From Picochlorum sp. 'celeri' (Eukaryota > Chlorophyta > Trebouxiophyceae), in the NCBI GenBank assembly GCA_010909725.1, contig JAACMV010000017.1, positions 620,001 through 684,000 of the forward strand: DNA of 64,000 nt. The letters run 5' to 3'. Shown here in pieces: positions 30,672-41,705 of this stretch. The notes under the pieces are model-generated. The model was given only the letters and a program-made list of their open reading frames with translations, was not told the origin of the DNA and did not search any database. Made by a program: the position numbers and the translations under genes. Each line of letters begins with the position of its first letter. The stretch's first letter is position 1.

Positions 30672-33066
30672 ATGGGGGATCCAACCACGTATATGGTGTC
30701 CAACAATCCAATTGCTTCGGCTTTTGGAGGACAGGATGACGAGTTTTTCAGTTCTATTGGGCAGGAGAATTCTGGCTCTTCTTCACAGCATATGAATATG
30801 GCAGAGCCTCAGATGTACACTTCTGATGGAATGCTACAACAATTCGCTCAATATTCAGTGTACGATCAACCTATTCTTGGTGATCAAGAGACCTATCTGC
30901 CCGGCCAGGGGCCGGATACACGGCACCCTTCTGTGGAAACTGAAGGCATGATGAACAATTCGAATAGCAATCCCATATTTGAGCAGCAGCAGCAGGAGGA
31001 GAAGGACAAGGAGGGACAAGTGGATTCTCAACTGCCAAAGGTCTCTTCTTCCGAAGAGCCTGTGCCGCCACCGCCAACCTCATTTCAAAATCAGCAGCAT
31101 GCAGGTGGATTTGAATCTATTTCTTCGGTCAGGAGACAGCCGGGAGCAGCGGCGACGCAGAGTGCCTTTGCTCCACCCCAGTCTTTTGGGTATGGGTTTG
31201 CACAGCCGCAAGACCATCAGCAGTTTGTAGAAGAGGAGGAGGATGGTGTATCCAGCAGCAGAGAGAGCGTGCCAAAAGTAAGGTTGAATCCAAGCTTAGA
31301 GGCTGGTAGAAGGAAGTTGGAAGAATTTAAAAGGAAGAAGGCAGCAGTCTTGTCAAGGAGGAGTTCGATTACCTCCTCTCAATACAACGACTCTGGTGTG
31401 AAATCAGATGTTCTAGAAGCGAGGCTCCAGGAGGCACAAGAAGAAATCAAGAAGATGAAGTCCGATGTGCAGCGGCTGACGGAAGAGGTGGAGGCATCTC
31501 GTGAAGAGAAGCAGGGAATGGAGCGAGAAAAAGCTGCATTGTTGGGAGAGCTGGTATCGATAAAGGCATCTGTCGAAGACAGCGGGAGCTCGAGTAAAGC
31601 GATAGAATTATTACGAGAGGAACTTGATGCCATGAAAGATAGGACTGACGGTTTGGAGGCGTCTTTAGCATCGAGCAGAGCCGAGTGCAATGTGCTTTCT
31701 GAAGAGAAGGCACGTCTAGAGGAGGAATTGAATACATTGAAGGTCAACTCGGCGCTCACAATGCGAGATGATGGAGAATTAGATAGGGTGAAGATAGAAC
31801 TGGAAAGTCTCAAAGCACATCATGCATCCCTGCAGTCAGAGCTTGAACATCAGTCGGTGCAGGCGACACACCTTCAGTCTCAGTTAGAAGATGCGTTGAA
31901 CCAAGAGCAGGGTGCTCGAGAGGAGCTTGAAGAGGCTAAAGAGAATATTGATAGCTTGCGAGAGCTGTTATCTGAGGGAGAACAGGAGCGCGTTGAGCTT
32001 GCATCTCATCTTGAATCGTTGAAATTAGAGTTGGCACAGATGCAGCAAGTGCAACAGCAAGAGCACGTTAGCCACACGTACGATGATGCAAGCCTTATTG
32101 CAGCAAAGGATGAGGAAATACGAATGCTGAAAGATCAGTTGATCGATGTAGAACGTAGCGCTGCCGAATGGAGGGAAAAGGCACAGCAGCAGGTCTCAAC
32201 AGAGGAATCATACCAGCAACCAGAATCCGCTCCAATATCACCTAGGTGGGTCTATATGAATCGATAAAACAATTATTATTGATAATATATATGAACGTAT
32301 TGTTTTTGTATGCAGTGAGAATGCATTGCAAGTGAGGTTGGCAAAGGCAGAGGCTGCAGTTGAATCGGAAAGACGAGCATATCAAGATCTACAGCAAAAG
32401 ACAAGAGACATGGAGAACGCAATCCATGAAAATGCAACTCTTAAGGCTCATATGACAGAATTAAGGCAGAAGGAGGAGTATTTGGAGCAGCAGATTCAAA
32501 TCCTGCAGGCACAGCTGCAAGACAGACCAAGTTCTGGTGGCCACCCAGGCATGGCTGAGCTTGAACAGCGTGCCTCAACCGCTGAAAACAAGGCTCATTC
32601 GCTAGAAATGGAACTTGCAGAAGCCTCAAGTACCATCACTCGCCTATCTGGCGAAGTGAATGACCTCATCAATCGCCTGAAAGAGCAATCTGGCACAATT
32701 GTTGAACTGAGGCAAAAGGCAGAGGTATTTGAGTCTGTACCCATCAATGATGCTCAGCCACCCGCAGAACAGTCACAACTGTTCACTCCTCCTCCTCCTA
32801 CTGCTTTTCACGAAGTACCGATCCAACAGCAAGATGAAAAACAACGAGAAGAGATTGTGCCGGAACAGCCTCAGCAGTCACTCTTTGATACACTGGCTGC
32901 CCCTCCTCAACAGTCACATCCCACCCAACAACCATGGAGCGTACCAGGTGGCGTGGTAGAAACTTTCCAACATCAGGAGACAACCCCAGATGAGAGAGAG
33001 ACATCCAAGAAAAAAGTTGGATTTTGGCAGTGGGTCGCAGGAGCAGACTTGGCATCACATGAATAA
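30672..33066 (+). CDS. Long coiled-coil protein, golgin- or Sec16-like adaptor (function unknown)
   Basis: Two exons, 30672-32245 and 32316-33066, with a 70-bp intron (GTGGGT...TATGCAG), encode 774 residues. Residues 1-220 are low-complexity and rich in Gln, Ser, Pro and Phe, starting MGDPTTYMVSNNPIASAFGG with an acidic-aromatic DDEFFSSIG patch. From about residue 215 to 520, and again from exon 2 for about 130 residues, heptad-like Leu/Glu/Lys/Gln patterns run almost unbroken (EEIKKMKSDVQRLTEEVEAS, ARLEEELNTLKVNS), giving a parallel coiled coil. The C-terminus is Pro/Gln-rich and ends KKKVGFWQWVAGADLASHE. DDEFFxxIG patches occur in Sec16-type secretory proteins, so a vesicle-tethering role is possible but is only inference. 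Confidence 0.7.
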
Positions 33067-33105
33067 TAACCTGGTTGTTTGTTACAATTCTTAAAACATT
33101 CATCA

Positions 33106-33453
33106 TCAACGACCTCGCCCTCTCCCACCAACACCCATCGCTACACCCTTGATTTTATTCTTTGGATCTATTCTCTTAAACATTGGAGCATTCTTCAACA
33201 AATCAGGCACAATCACAAATCTCACTCGACTCCCTCTCACAAATATATGCTCCATATGAGTCACTTTCCCATCCCGCGCTGTCGCCGTAACATTCGCCAG
33301 TTGCACATTCCAATTATCTTCAGCCTCATGAAGCTGTCCTCGCAACATCTCGCCATTCTTGAGCTCCACCGTCACCACGTGACCCTCTGCCTCGTGCAAC
33401 AGTTTCACCGGCACTCCAACCCCACGCAAACTCCCTGCCGCTGCAACAGACAT
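33106..33453 (-). CDS. SMD3: Small nuclear ribonucleoprotein SmD3
   Basis: A 115-residue intron-free protein. The Sm1 motif (VPVKLLHEAEGHVVTVELKNGEMLRGQL, with EDNWN following) and the Sm2 motif (HIFVRGSRVRFVIVPDLLKN) are both clear, and FVRGS plus LKNAPMFKRIDPK is specific for D3 among Sm proteins. The short RGRGR tail at the C-terminus is the arginine-methylation region recognised by SMN-type assembly factors, here reduced to a few residues. SmD3 is part of the heptameric ring on U1, U2, U4 and U5 snRNAs in the spliceosome, which fits a genome with introns in roughly half of the genes seen here. Stops of this gene and the coiled-coil gene are 39 bp apart. Confidence 0.95.
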   Translation of the reverse strand: MSVAAAGSLRGVGVPVKLLHEAEGHVVTVELKNGEMLRGQLHEAEDNWNVQLANVTATARDGKVTHMEHIFVRGSRVRFVIVPDLLKNAPMFKRIDPKNKIKGVAMGVGGRGRGR

Positions 33454-33942
33454 TTTTTCCTTTTATTTTCTCACTATGAAATCTATCTGATCCAAGTCCT
33501 ACGCGACAGGCGGGCTTTTTTGTTTCTAAATGCAATAGCGTTGTCACACGTCTACCGTGCTGTCTATTCGTCTCAATACTGCACTCACGTTGCTACTATA
33601 TATTTTTTTAAAGCAGTGGCATCTGCCATCAACACAGCAATACACTGATACTCCATGCTGCTGCTCCATCGTGGCAAAATATATTTAATTCCTATTTACG
33701 AAGAAAGCGCGCAATCTGTCTGAAACGGATACGTCTATGCGATCGCCGCAGCTACTGTCTTCACATCATTCAAAAATATAACAATGATACACTCCAATCA
33801 GGTATAGATCCTGCATCCTGGAAGCAGGTACATGCAGACATTTGTCGCCATCAGTCACCCATTTCCAATAAGGTCGTCTCTATCCACCTAATAGGTTTGA
33901 TAAACAGATTTTAGTAGTATTTAATTGAATTAAAAGCGCACA
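33454..33942. promoter_or_regulatory. Divergent intergenic region, SmD3 to CK2 beta
   Basis: This 489-bp gap has no supported gene. It contains GCGATCGC at about 33739-33746 and AT-rich tracts next to both starts. A plus-strand open frame spans the SmD3 promoter but has no protein-like composition. Confidence 0.3.
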
Positions 33943-34737
33943 ATGGGGGTAGAAGACATGTCTGAAGATTTGACAACGAGTTCCAGTGACAATGACCTTG
34001 ACGTCGAATTTGACGAATTTTCCTCCTGGGGAGCGTGGTTTTGTAGCATGAAAGGGAATGAATTCTTCTGTGAGGTGGATGAGGACTACATCAGGGATGG
34101 ATTTAATCTGAGTGGGTTGTCGAATCAGGTGCCTTGGTATGAATATGCTCTGGATGTTTTGACGGATGGGTCACACAGTTTGAAAAACGAAGTGTTAACG
34201 GCAGGAGAGGAGGCAGAAGTTGAAGCATCCTCGGAGATTTTGTATGGATTGATTCATGCTCGATATATCATTACCGCTCGAGGGTTAAATCGGATGCTTG
34301 AGAAGTACAAGAGCTGTGATTTTGGGAGATGCCCAAGGGTCATGTGTTCTGGACAGCCATGCTTGCCTGTGGGGCTGAGTGATGTGCCTAGGCAGTCCAC
34401 GGTCAAGCTGTTTTGTCCTCATTGCGAAGATGTGTTTTACCCGAGGTCGAAATATCAGGGTCATGTGGATGGGGCGTATTTTGGGACGACGTTTCCTCAT
34501 TTGTTTTTGATGACATTCCCACAGTTGAGGCCAGAGAAGAGGGGTGAGATGTACGTGCCAAAGGTGTTTGGATTTAAGATTTCGCCGCTGGCGTATAGTA
34601 ATAATACCAAGGATACTGGTGGATCTGGGAGGCATGTGCGGACGAGAGGTGGTGAGGAGCAAGAAAGTCGGGGGAACAAGAATGCTGGGAGTACGAGTAC
34701 CTCGGGAATGAAAAAGTCAAAGCAGCAGACGGGATGA
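33943..34737 (+). CDS. CKB: Casein kinase II regulatory (beta) subunit
   Basis: A 264-residue single-exon protein. The N-terminal acidic region and [33 protein letters not shown] are followed by ALDVLTDG and [16 protein letters not shown], all conserved in CK2 beta. The zinc finger has four cysteines in the expected order (CPRVMC and CPHCEDVF), with GLSDVPR between. [17 protein letters not shown] and [13 protein letters not shown] complete the fold. The C-terminal 45 residues (Gly, Arg and Ser-rich, ending KSKQQTG) are extra and variable. CK2 beta dimerises and bridges two catalytic alpha subunits, controlling substrate choice in nucleus and cytosol. The autophosphorylation-type MSS start seen in animals is replaced by MGVEDMSED. 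Confidence 0.95.
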   Translation: MGVEDMSEDLTTSSSDNDLDVEFDEFSSWGAWFCSMKGNEFFCEVDEDYIRDGFNLSGLSNQVPWYEYALDVLTDGSHSLKNEVLTAGEEAEVEASSEILYGLIHARYIITARGLNRMLEKYKSCDFGRCPRVMCSGQPCLPVGLSDVPRQSTVKLFCPHCEDVFYPRSKYQGHVDGAYFGTTFPHLFLMTFPQLRPEKRGEMYVPKVFGFKISPLAYSNNTKDTGGSGRHVRTRGGEEQESRGNKNAGSTSTSGMKKSKQQTG

Positions 34738-34811
34738 ATAATTCATTTGCATCATTTGATATGTATTTGCCATTTCATATGTTTACATTTATATTTAAAC
34801 GAATCTGGTGA

Positions 34812-37800
34812 TTATGTTGGGACGCTTTTGCAGAGCATTTGAGTCATGTCTGCCATGTAAGATTGGATGGTTGAGTGCCGCAGTGCTTTTGTGCCGTCTG
34901 ATAGCGGCCCATTGAATTGCACATTCCATCGCAAGACTTCCCGTGACATTGCAGAATACGCAGATTTTTGTAGCAGTGAAATATCAGGGGACTGCAAATA
35001 GGCGTGGTCAATGGCAACTGCGAGATGTGCAATGGTGTCTAGGTCGTCTTCTTCAAGGTCATCACCTGACTCAATCTTCCCTTTGATATGGAGGAAGGAG
35101 ATGTATATCTGGCCTCCTGTACTCCAAGATGATTCTTGTATGTCATCTTGGTGCTCGTGTAGCTCTTCCAGAGCGCCCAGGAGGAAATCCTGCATGATGT
35201 AGTGTTCCTTTGACACGTCTTTTGCCAGCAGCCATTTGGGTGCTATTTCTGTCATCAGCACATCGTGAGCCTCCTGCCATTCTGCTGTATCGATCAGTGA
35301 TTCAAGTAGAGACTCGTAATCCTTGTGATAGCGGAACCACACGGTTTTCGCTTCCTCCATCATAGCTGCAGGGAGGCCGAGCTTTTGCAAAAGAAATTCT
35401 GTGATTTCTTGATCAAAAATCCATTCCTCGCAGTAGCGGGTCAACAAATCTTTGACAATGCGGTTTCTATCTGTCTCATCATTGATGTGGAGGGCAACAT
35501 AGATTGCCCAATGTACCAGCCCACCCATAGATTCAATCTGGCTGATGTATGTCATGATGATGCGGTTCACAGCTTCCTGTGATTCCAGAGGCATCTCATT
35601 CGGAATTACTCCGATTGCCTGAAGGACTGATTTCAAGTGCCAGAAAAATCCTACTTGTTGAAATTCAGGAGTGAGTCCAAGGGGGCTCAGGAGTGACGGC
35701 AGTGCCTCTGTGGCAGCTGCCATCTTGTCATCCTCTGTGTCCCATTCCTCTGCCCGGCAAAATAGTTTGATGAGCTCAAAGGCTGTATCAGTCGGGTTGT
35801 TCTCTTGATTCTCTTCATCGGCAAGATACCATGGTGCTGGATGAGGAGCTTTAGTATCATGGACATCTGCAATATACTGTGAGATTGAGGTGCTGATTGG
35901 GGACTGTTTTGGACATGCATACCAAAAATAAAGTCCCAAAGCCCTCTTCCAGTCCTTTGAGGCAATGTACATTGAGGGATCCACGTGTCCAGATAAAAGC
36001 TGATATATTTGTGATGTTGTCTCATCTATATGTTCCATATATCCCGCATCAGACCAAATCCTAAGCTGCTCCGTGAGGTTGTGTGCCGCAACACTAGAAG
36101 ACCCTGCTGTTGCCAACAGTGTCGACAGACGGACATTGCCGGAAGCAGCAGCAGCATGTATGGCTGATTTGATGTCATGGCACGAGAGCAATAGTAGAAT
36201 CCGCTCGTTTTCCTTGTCTTGCGCATCTTTGAGAGCATCGAGTTTGTGTTTCACAGATCCTTGGGTTCTATCTTTCAACCACTTGCTAAATGCAGCTCGC
36301 CTTTGCATGACGATCAGATTCTCCAATGAGCTCCCATCCAAGAACTCTTCATTTTCATCACTCGTATTAAGTTTTTCCTGCTCTTCAGCTGGTACCAATG
36401 CAAAGAGAACACCAAGGAGATCCCAAATTTCTGCTTCAGACATTTTTGATCTCAGGGCAACATTATCTGCTTCGTTATGACCCTCAGCGATATAGTTCTT
36501 GCAAATCTTCATATATTGTACTATCATATTTTCAAGATGCTGTGGCGAACGATCGCACTGCAGCTGTAGAAGTGGAGTCGTCCCTGAGGGCACATCTTCC
36601 ACCGGGAAACTATGACAGTAGTGAAGCTTCAACTGTTCCAGCAGAAAAGTTCTATCTGATGCCCCATTCTGTTGCAACGTCTTGCTAATGGCGATGTTTC
36701 TCAAATTATTCTCTGGTACGCAGTACCTACCATGGGGCCCCCAGCCATTTTCAAATCGATGATGGTAAAAAGCTCCAAAATCTGGCAAGTTGCGAGTCTG
36801 GGGTTTTCCAGAAATCATGTGAGCATCAAATACTTCAACTTCTCTGGTTACCTTTGATCGAGGACCTATCACACCTCCTACAGGGCCTTCAGTTGACCAG
36901 TTCGACAAGGGAGGGTACCCATCATCCTCGATGTCCTCCTCCATGCTCTCGTCATCATCAACAAACTGCTCTTGGTAGCTCAGCAATGGGTTGACTCCAG
37001 GTGGGCTCAATAAGCTATTCCTACAAAAGATACCTGAGAATGAATCAACTTTTACATGTTTACTGATTATATAATAAACTCGTACCTGAGGCTAACAATA
37101 TCGTCTGGGCCGTTGTCATTTGTCTCAGATACCACAGGAGCTTCACTGGTTGTTCTTGCCAATTGCTTCTTGACACCTTTCCATTGACTTCTAATCCCTA
37201 GCTGAGCATCGTCGCTCATATCAGATAACTCTGAAAAATCCGTATCATCATCAGCCGATGCTTTCGTCTTCTCTGCACTTGCCCTGCCCTCTCTGAGGTC
37301 TTCTTCGTCATCAGACGTATCATCCAGCCCATATCTACTAAAGTGTTCCACTTCAAATTGCCATTCTCCTGTCTCGCCATTGTACGACATAAATTTGGCG
37401 CCCTGCTCTGCACAAATTCGCTTCAACTTTCTCGTAAACTTCTCGACCACCTCGGGGTCTTTCGTGGGTTCACCTGTTGCCTTGTCTGTTTTGAAAACCT
37501 TGAGCATGGACACCACAGCAGGGCAGTTTAGTCCCTGTCCAACAGGTGGTTTCACAGATGAGTCTGGATATACTTCTATGCTTCCTTTCGCAAGCGATAC
37601 GATAGAGTCCAAATCTAAACCACGAACATCGACGTCATCCAGCCATCTCACTGACCCTACCCCATCACGTCCAACAGTGAAATTCGAAACACTGGCCAGT
37701 GAATCCAGATCTTCTCTCGCCATGGCAGAAAGCTGAGTCATGGAAGGCTTCAGGTAGTACTCTTCTCTCTCCAGGACTGGTAAGGCAGCGAGAATATCCA

Positions 37801-40212
37801 TTTGAGGCGATCTGCCACCAGTATTCTGAGGGGAAAGCGATTTGAAAGTGAGCGATGGTGAGGGGGATGTCACATCAGTATGGAGGCCATTTGTTACCGG
37901 ACTGGTACCATTTGCCAATTTCTGATACGGTGACTTGGCCATAGAATCTTTCTGAGCGCTAGATGTAGAGGGAAGCTCGTCTCTAATCAACAAACGACGT
38001 GGATCCTCTCTTGGAACAAAAAGACTTCCCTCCATTCCAGGTGTAGCTCCCTTCCCAGATGGGGTAGTTCGCAAACTTGTGGAGGCAAAAAATTCAGCAG
38101 GACTCTTGCTCATCCTTGTGGCTGAAGAGGACGTCCTTGGTCGCAATTTGCCACCACCATGCGGTGTTAATGATCGAGGTGTTATCAGAGCAACAGGCCT
38201 TGGCGGACCAGCTGATGGTGGTGCCAAGATACGCTGAGTCAAACCAACTTTATACTCTGGCAATGGCGTGACTTTTGGCGCTTCTGGCATATTTCCATAA
38301 GGACTTGATGGTCCCAGATTTTGAGCAGGTTGCTGCTGTGCCGGTCCTGGTGTGCCAGCTCCAAACAGTCCTCCTTGAGTTGGCTGCGTTCCTCCGAATG
38401 AGAAAGAGGGTGTCGATGCTTGTTGAGGCTGGCTAGACGCTGCAGAACCACCAAATAACCCTCCTCCACCGAATGCTGGAGTTGAATTAGGAGTTCCCAT
38501 GGAGGGCATAGAACTTGCCCCAAATGCACCACCTCCAAAGCCTGGGGTTGATGTTCCAGCAGAAAATGAAAACCCTCCAGTAGCTGGCTTAGAAGCCGCA
38601 GATCCTAAACCTCCAAACGCTGGAGTGCTTTGTTGGGTGCCAAAAGCAGAAGGTGCTGGAGCACTTCCTGGTGTACCAAACAAACTTGGCGTTGCCTGGC
38701 TGCTGCCAAATGCAGGCGTGGATGCTTGGGGCGCACCAAAGGCTGGCGTCGAGCTTGCCCCAAACGCAGGTGTAGAACTTGCACCAAATCCACCAAAACT
38801 TGGTGTTGACGATGGAGTGGCCCCGAATGCTGGAGTAGAGCTTGCACTAGATATCCCAAACCCAGTACTACCTGTTCCAAAGCCAGGCGTGGATGCTTGT
38901 GGGGCACCAAAAGCGGGTGTAGAAGTTGCCCCGAAAGCAGGAGTTGAACTTGCCCCAAACCCACCAAAACTTGGTGTAGACGAAGGAGCAGCCCCAAATC
39001 CTGGGGTGGATGTAGGTGATGCTCCAAAGCCACCCCCTCCAAATGCTGATGAGCTTGCAGGAGTCGCTCCAAACGCACCCGTTGCTCCAGTGCTTGGCGC
39101 TCCAAATGCACTACTTCCAAAAGCCGGCGTCTGACTAGCACCAAACGCGCTGGGCTGCGACTGTTGACCAAATGGATTTTGTGGTTGCTGCTGCGCCTGT
39201 CCAAACATACCACCTCCTGCACCCTGAGGCTGATTACCACCCTTATTGCCATCCTGATAATCTTCCCAACGCAACTCTTCTACACTTTTTGACGCATATT
39301 CTGGCATGCAAGAGATGGAATTGAAATGCACTGTATTTCTTGCACCAGTACTACTCTGATCAACTTCTTGAGTCTTCCTCCATTGCACACCTCTCGTGCC
39401 CCTATTTTGGGCCTGACCAAATCCACCACCTGGAGATGAACCTCCAAATGCTGTTGTCTGCGATCCAAACGTGGATGCCCCAAATGCAGGCTGGGATTGA
39501 CCCATGCCTGTTCCGCCGAATGGACTAGATTGCTGCTGCTGCTGCTGCTGCTGCTGTTGCTGGCCGAATCCTCCGACAGCGCCACCTCCACCAAATGGAG
39601 TTGAAGATCCAAATCCCGATCCAGAAGCTCCCCCAAAAGCAGACTGACTCTGAGGAGCCCCAAAACCAGTCGATGGTGTGCTAGACTGACCAAAACCAAA
39701 GCCCCCTCCGGCTGGCTTGGCTCCAAAGGCAGATCCTCCACCAAACGGTTGTCCAGCACTTTGTGAACCAAATGCACCCGTCTGTGAAGACCCGAATCCC
39801 CCAGTCGCACCACCACCAAACGCACCGGTGCCACCCTGAGTTCCAAAACCGCCTGGCTGCGTTTGCTGCACACATATACACATTCTGTCAGACAAAACAC
39901 CCCACACGGCTCCATCATATCAATAAAATCACATACCTGACCAAAGACTGACCCTCCACCCCCAAATGGAGACGGACTTTGTCCGAATCCTGGCGCAGAC
40001 TGTCCACCGAGGGGCGTTTGGCTTGAGCCGGCTCCGAAAGGGCTCGCCTGTCCACCCCCAAATCCTGCATCAATAGGACATAGATGGTCATTTCCAGACG
40101 TATGCAGAGCGTCACGCCACCCGTCTAGCACGTGGATGTCATTCCGTGTAACAATTATGCTCAGGAAAAGCCTACGCAACGTACCTTGATTACCCATTGA
40201 GCCAAAAACCAT
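34812..40212 (-). CDS. NUP98-96: Nucleoporin NUP98-NUP96 precursor (self-cleaving fusion)
   Basis: Four exons, 40212-40185, 40064-39937, 39865-37086 and 37020-34812, with introns of 120, 71 and 65 bp in matching phase, encode 1714 residues. The N-terminal half is packed with FG dipeptides (GAFGG, PAFGA) and has a Gln run near residue 165. Inside it lies a GLEBS-like Gle2/Rae1-binding segment ending CMPEYASKSVEELRWEDYQD. The autoproteolytic domain follows (EREEYYLKPSMTQLSAMAREDLDSL... RWLDDVDVRGLDL), with the cleavage triplet HFS in EVEHFSRYGLDD. After it comes an acidic linker and a helical NUP96 scaffold domain of some 730 residues. Cutting at HFS would release an FG-type NUP98 and a Y-complex NUP96, as in animals and yeast Nup145. 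Plants have the two genes separate, so the fusion is notable if this is a green alga. Confidence 0.93.
39535..39561. repeat. CAG/CTG trinucleotide tract in NUP98 coding sequence
   Basis: A CTG run on the plus strand encodes the glutamine stretch of NUP98 on the minus strand. It keeps frame. Such tracts commonly vary in length between strains. Confidence 0.7.
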
Positions 40213-40557
40213 TTTTATCTATTCATTAATTGTGAAACCACGCGTGACTGAAACTCGTATAGGCTATGCTCTCTACAGTGTCTGCTTTGAACTGTGATGC
40301 CTTGAGAGGAGGAACCTGTCTTCACGAGGCCCTACAGGCTTACTTTTTTAATATAAATAACAATTTTTTTTCTAAATATTAATTCTAATGACTACTGTGT
40401 GGAACAGGTGTGCGTTACAGGCAAGCCCATCTTCAATGAAGATGCTTCATGAGTCATGACAGGCCATGAAAGTCCAGAAAGACGATACCAATTATTACTT
40501 TCATATAGATGCGTACAACGTCCGTTGTTGTGGCCACTCGGAATGAGAAACGGGACA
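40213..40557. other. 345-bp intergenic region between TadA 3' end and NUP98-96 start
   Basis: Both flanking genes are on the minus strand, so this holds the NUP98-96 promoter and the TadA 3' UTR. AT-rich tracts occur near 40345-40385. No gene or repeat is apparent. Confidence 0.3.
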
Positions 40558-41289
40558 TTATGATTCCTGACGGCGCATTTTGAAAAACTTTTTTATGATT
40601 GAGGCACACTCGTCTGCACACACCCCTCGACGAACAACAATGTCTGGATGAAATGGATGCAACGTTTTACTGTCTACACATCCATTCGATGGAAACATTC
40701 GTATCCAGCTTCCATCAGCACCTAGAAGAGGATTGGGAGCACCGTATACCACGGTGCCTACCCGAGACTGCAGTATAGCTCCAGCACACATGGGACAGGG
40801 CTCTAAGGTCACGTACAGGGTGCAGTCTAGAAGCCTCCATCCCTGTGATACAGCACACGCTTGCCGTATACATGTCATCTCAGCATGGCAGGTCGGATCG
40901 TGGTCCGTTTCTGTGGTGTTGTGCGCAGCTGAGATGACTTGGCCAGATGGAGCAACGAGCACGGCACCAACTGGCACTTCTCCAAGAGCAAAAGCCTCTT
41001 CGGCTTGTTGCAACGCCATCTTCATGTACCCTTCATCCTTTTGAGTGATTTGATCTATTTCATCTGAGCATGGTGCTGCGTTGCTGACTGCATTGTTCCT
41101 CTTGTTCTTCTCCTGAAGTGTTTCTGTGTTCCAGTAGGCCTTGGTCCTGTCTGTGAATTCCCGCACATATGTATGCCTCACTGGTTGGAAAGATTTTATG
41201 GATGAAATTGGGTGAGATAATAACCTCAAATTGAGCAATGGAGAGCATATGCGATGACAGACCACGACTGGTCTCGCTAGGATTGCCAT
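40558..41289 (-). CDS. TADA: tRNA-specific adenosine-34 deaminase, bacterial TadA type (organellar)
   Basis: A 243-residue intron-free protein. The deaminase domain (about residues 85-215) begins KMALQQAEEAFALGEVPVGA and shows the catalytic CHAEM (zinc His plus proton-shuttling Glu) and PCPMC (two zinc cysteines). LLGADGSWIRMFP and HPFHPDIVVRRGV match the TadA substrate loops. The N-terminal 80 residues are basic and Ser/Pro-containing (MAILARPVVVCHRICSPLLN), a likely organellar leader. Bacterial-type TadA in plants converts A34 to inosine in plastid tRNA-Arg(ACG); plant TADA is far longer, so this is a compact version closer to bacteria. A cytosolic ADAT2 would lack the leader. Divergent from the dynamin-like gene. 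Confidence 0.9.
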   Translation of the reverse strand: MAILARPVVVCHRICSPLLNLRLLSHPISSIKSFQPVRHTYVREFTDRTKAYWNTETLQEKNKRNNAVSNAAPCSDEIDQITQKDEGYMKMALQQAEEAFALGEVPVGAVLVAPSGQVISAAHNTTETDHDPTCHAEMTCIRQACAVSQGWRLLDCTLYVTLEPCPMCAGAILQSRVGTVVYGAPNPLLGADGSWIRMFPSNGCVDSKTLHPFHPDIVVRRGVCADECASIIKKFFKMRRQES

Positions 41290-41705
41290 GTGCGGTCTCT
41301 ATCTCACGTTCGCTGGCATATTCTATATACAGATATGTGGGGTCACTGTGATACTTTTGGATACTTGGAAATGATTTAATGGGTACCATGTCCATATGGA
41401 GGTGTAGGAGTGGCTGCATTTTGAAGTGCATCCGTCCTCTGCAGTGAAGAAGGCGCCCTGTACAGCGCATGCGGCCCTTGGTGTAACAAACCCGACGCAT
41501 GGGTGCCCGAACCCGGCCGTGTACGACCTTTAGAATTCACGAGAGTGTACAACAGTTGTATCAAAAGAATATACGGTTGTTCGTTCCGGCATTCATAGCA
41601 GTGAGGAGCACGAGCATTGCGGTATATTGTCCACAACAGACTGTGTGGCCTGACCTCAACCAAACCAGCAACAGCAGAGGCTTCGAGAAAGGAAACGCGG
41701 TCGAT
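41290..41705. promoter_or_regulatory. Divergent intergenic region, TadA to dynamin-like gene
   Basis: This 416-bp gap was checked for an upstream exon encoding the missing GTPase domain of the dynamin-like gene. None was found: the open stretches carry no GxxxxGKS or DxxG motif and are far too short for about 300 residues. The frame of exon 1 is open back to 41499 but without conserved content. Confidence 0.5.

Noticed and set aside
38499..39134. Long plus-strand open frame of about 211 codons, Pro/Ala/Asn-rich
   Set aside because: It is the exact antisense of the FG-repeat region of NUP98, whose repetitive codons keep the other strand open. It has no start context, splice sites or family signal.
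41497..41515. Possible tRNA 3' half around GGGTGCCCGAACCC
   Set aside because: A short GGGT/ACCC hairpin exists, but no anticodon arm, D arm or matching acceptor stem could be found on either strand.
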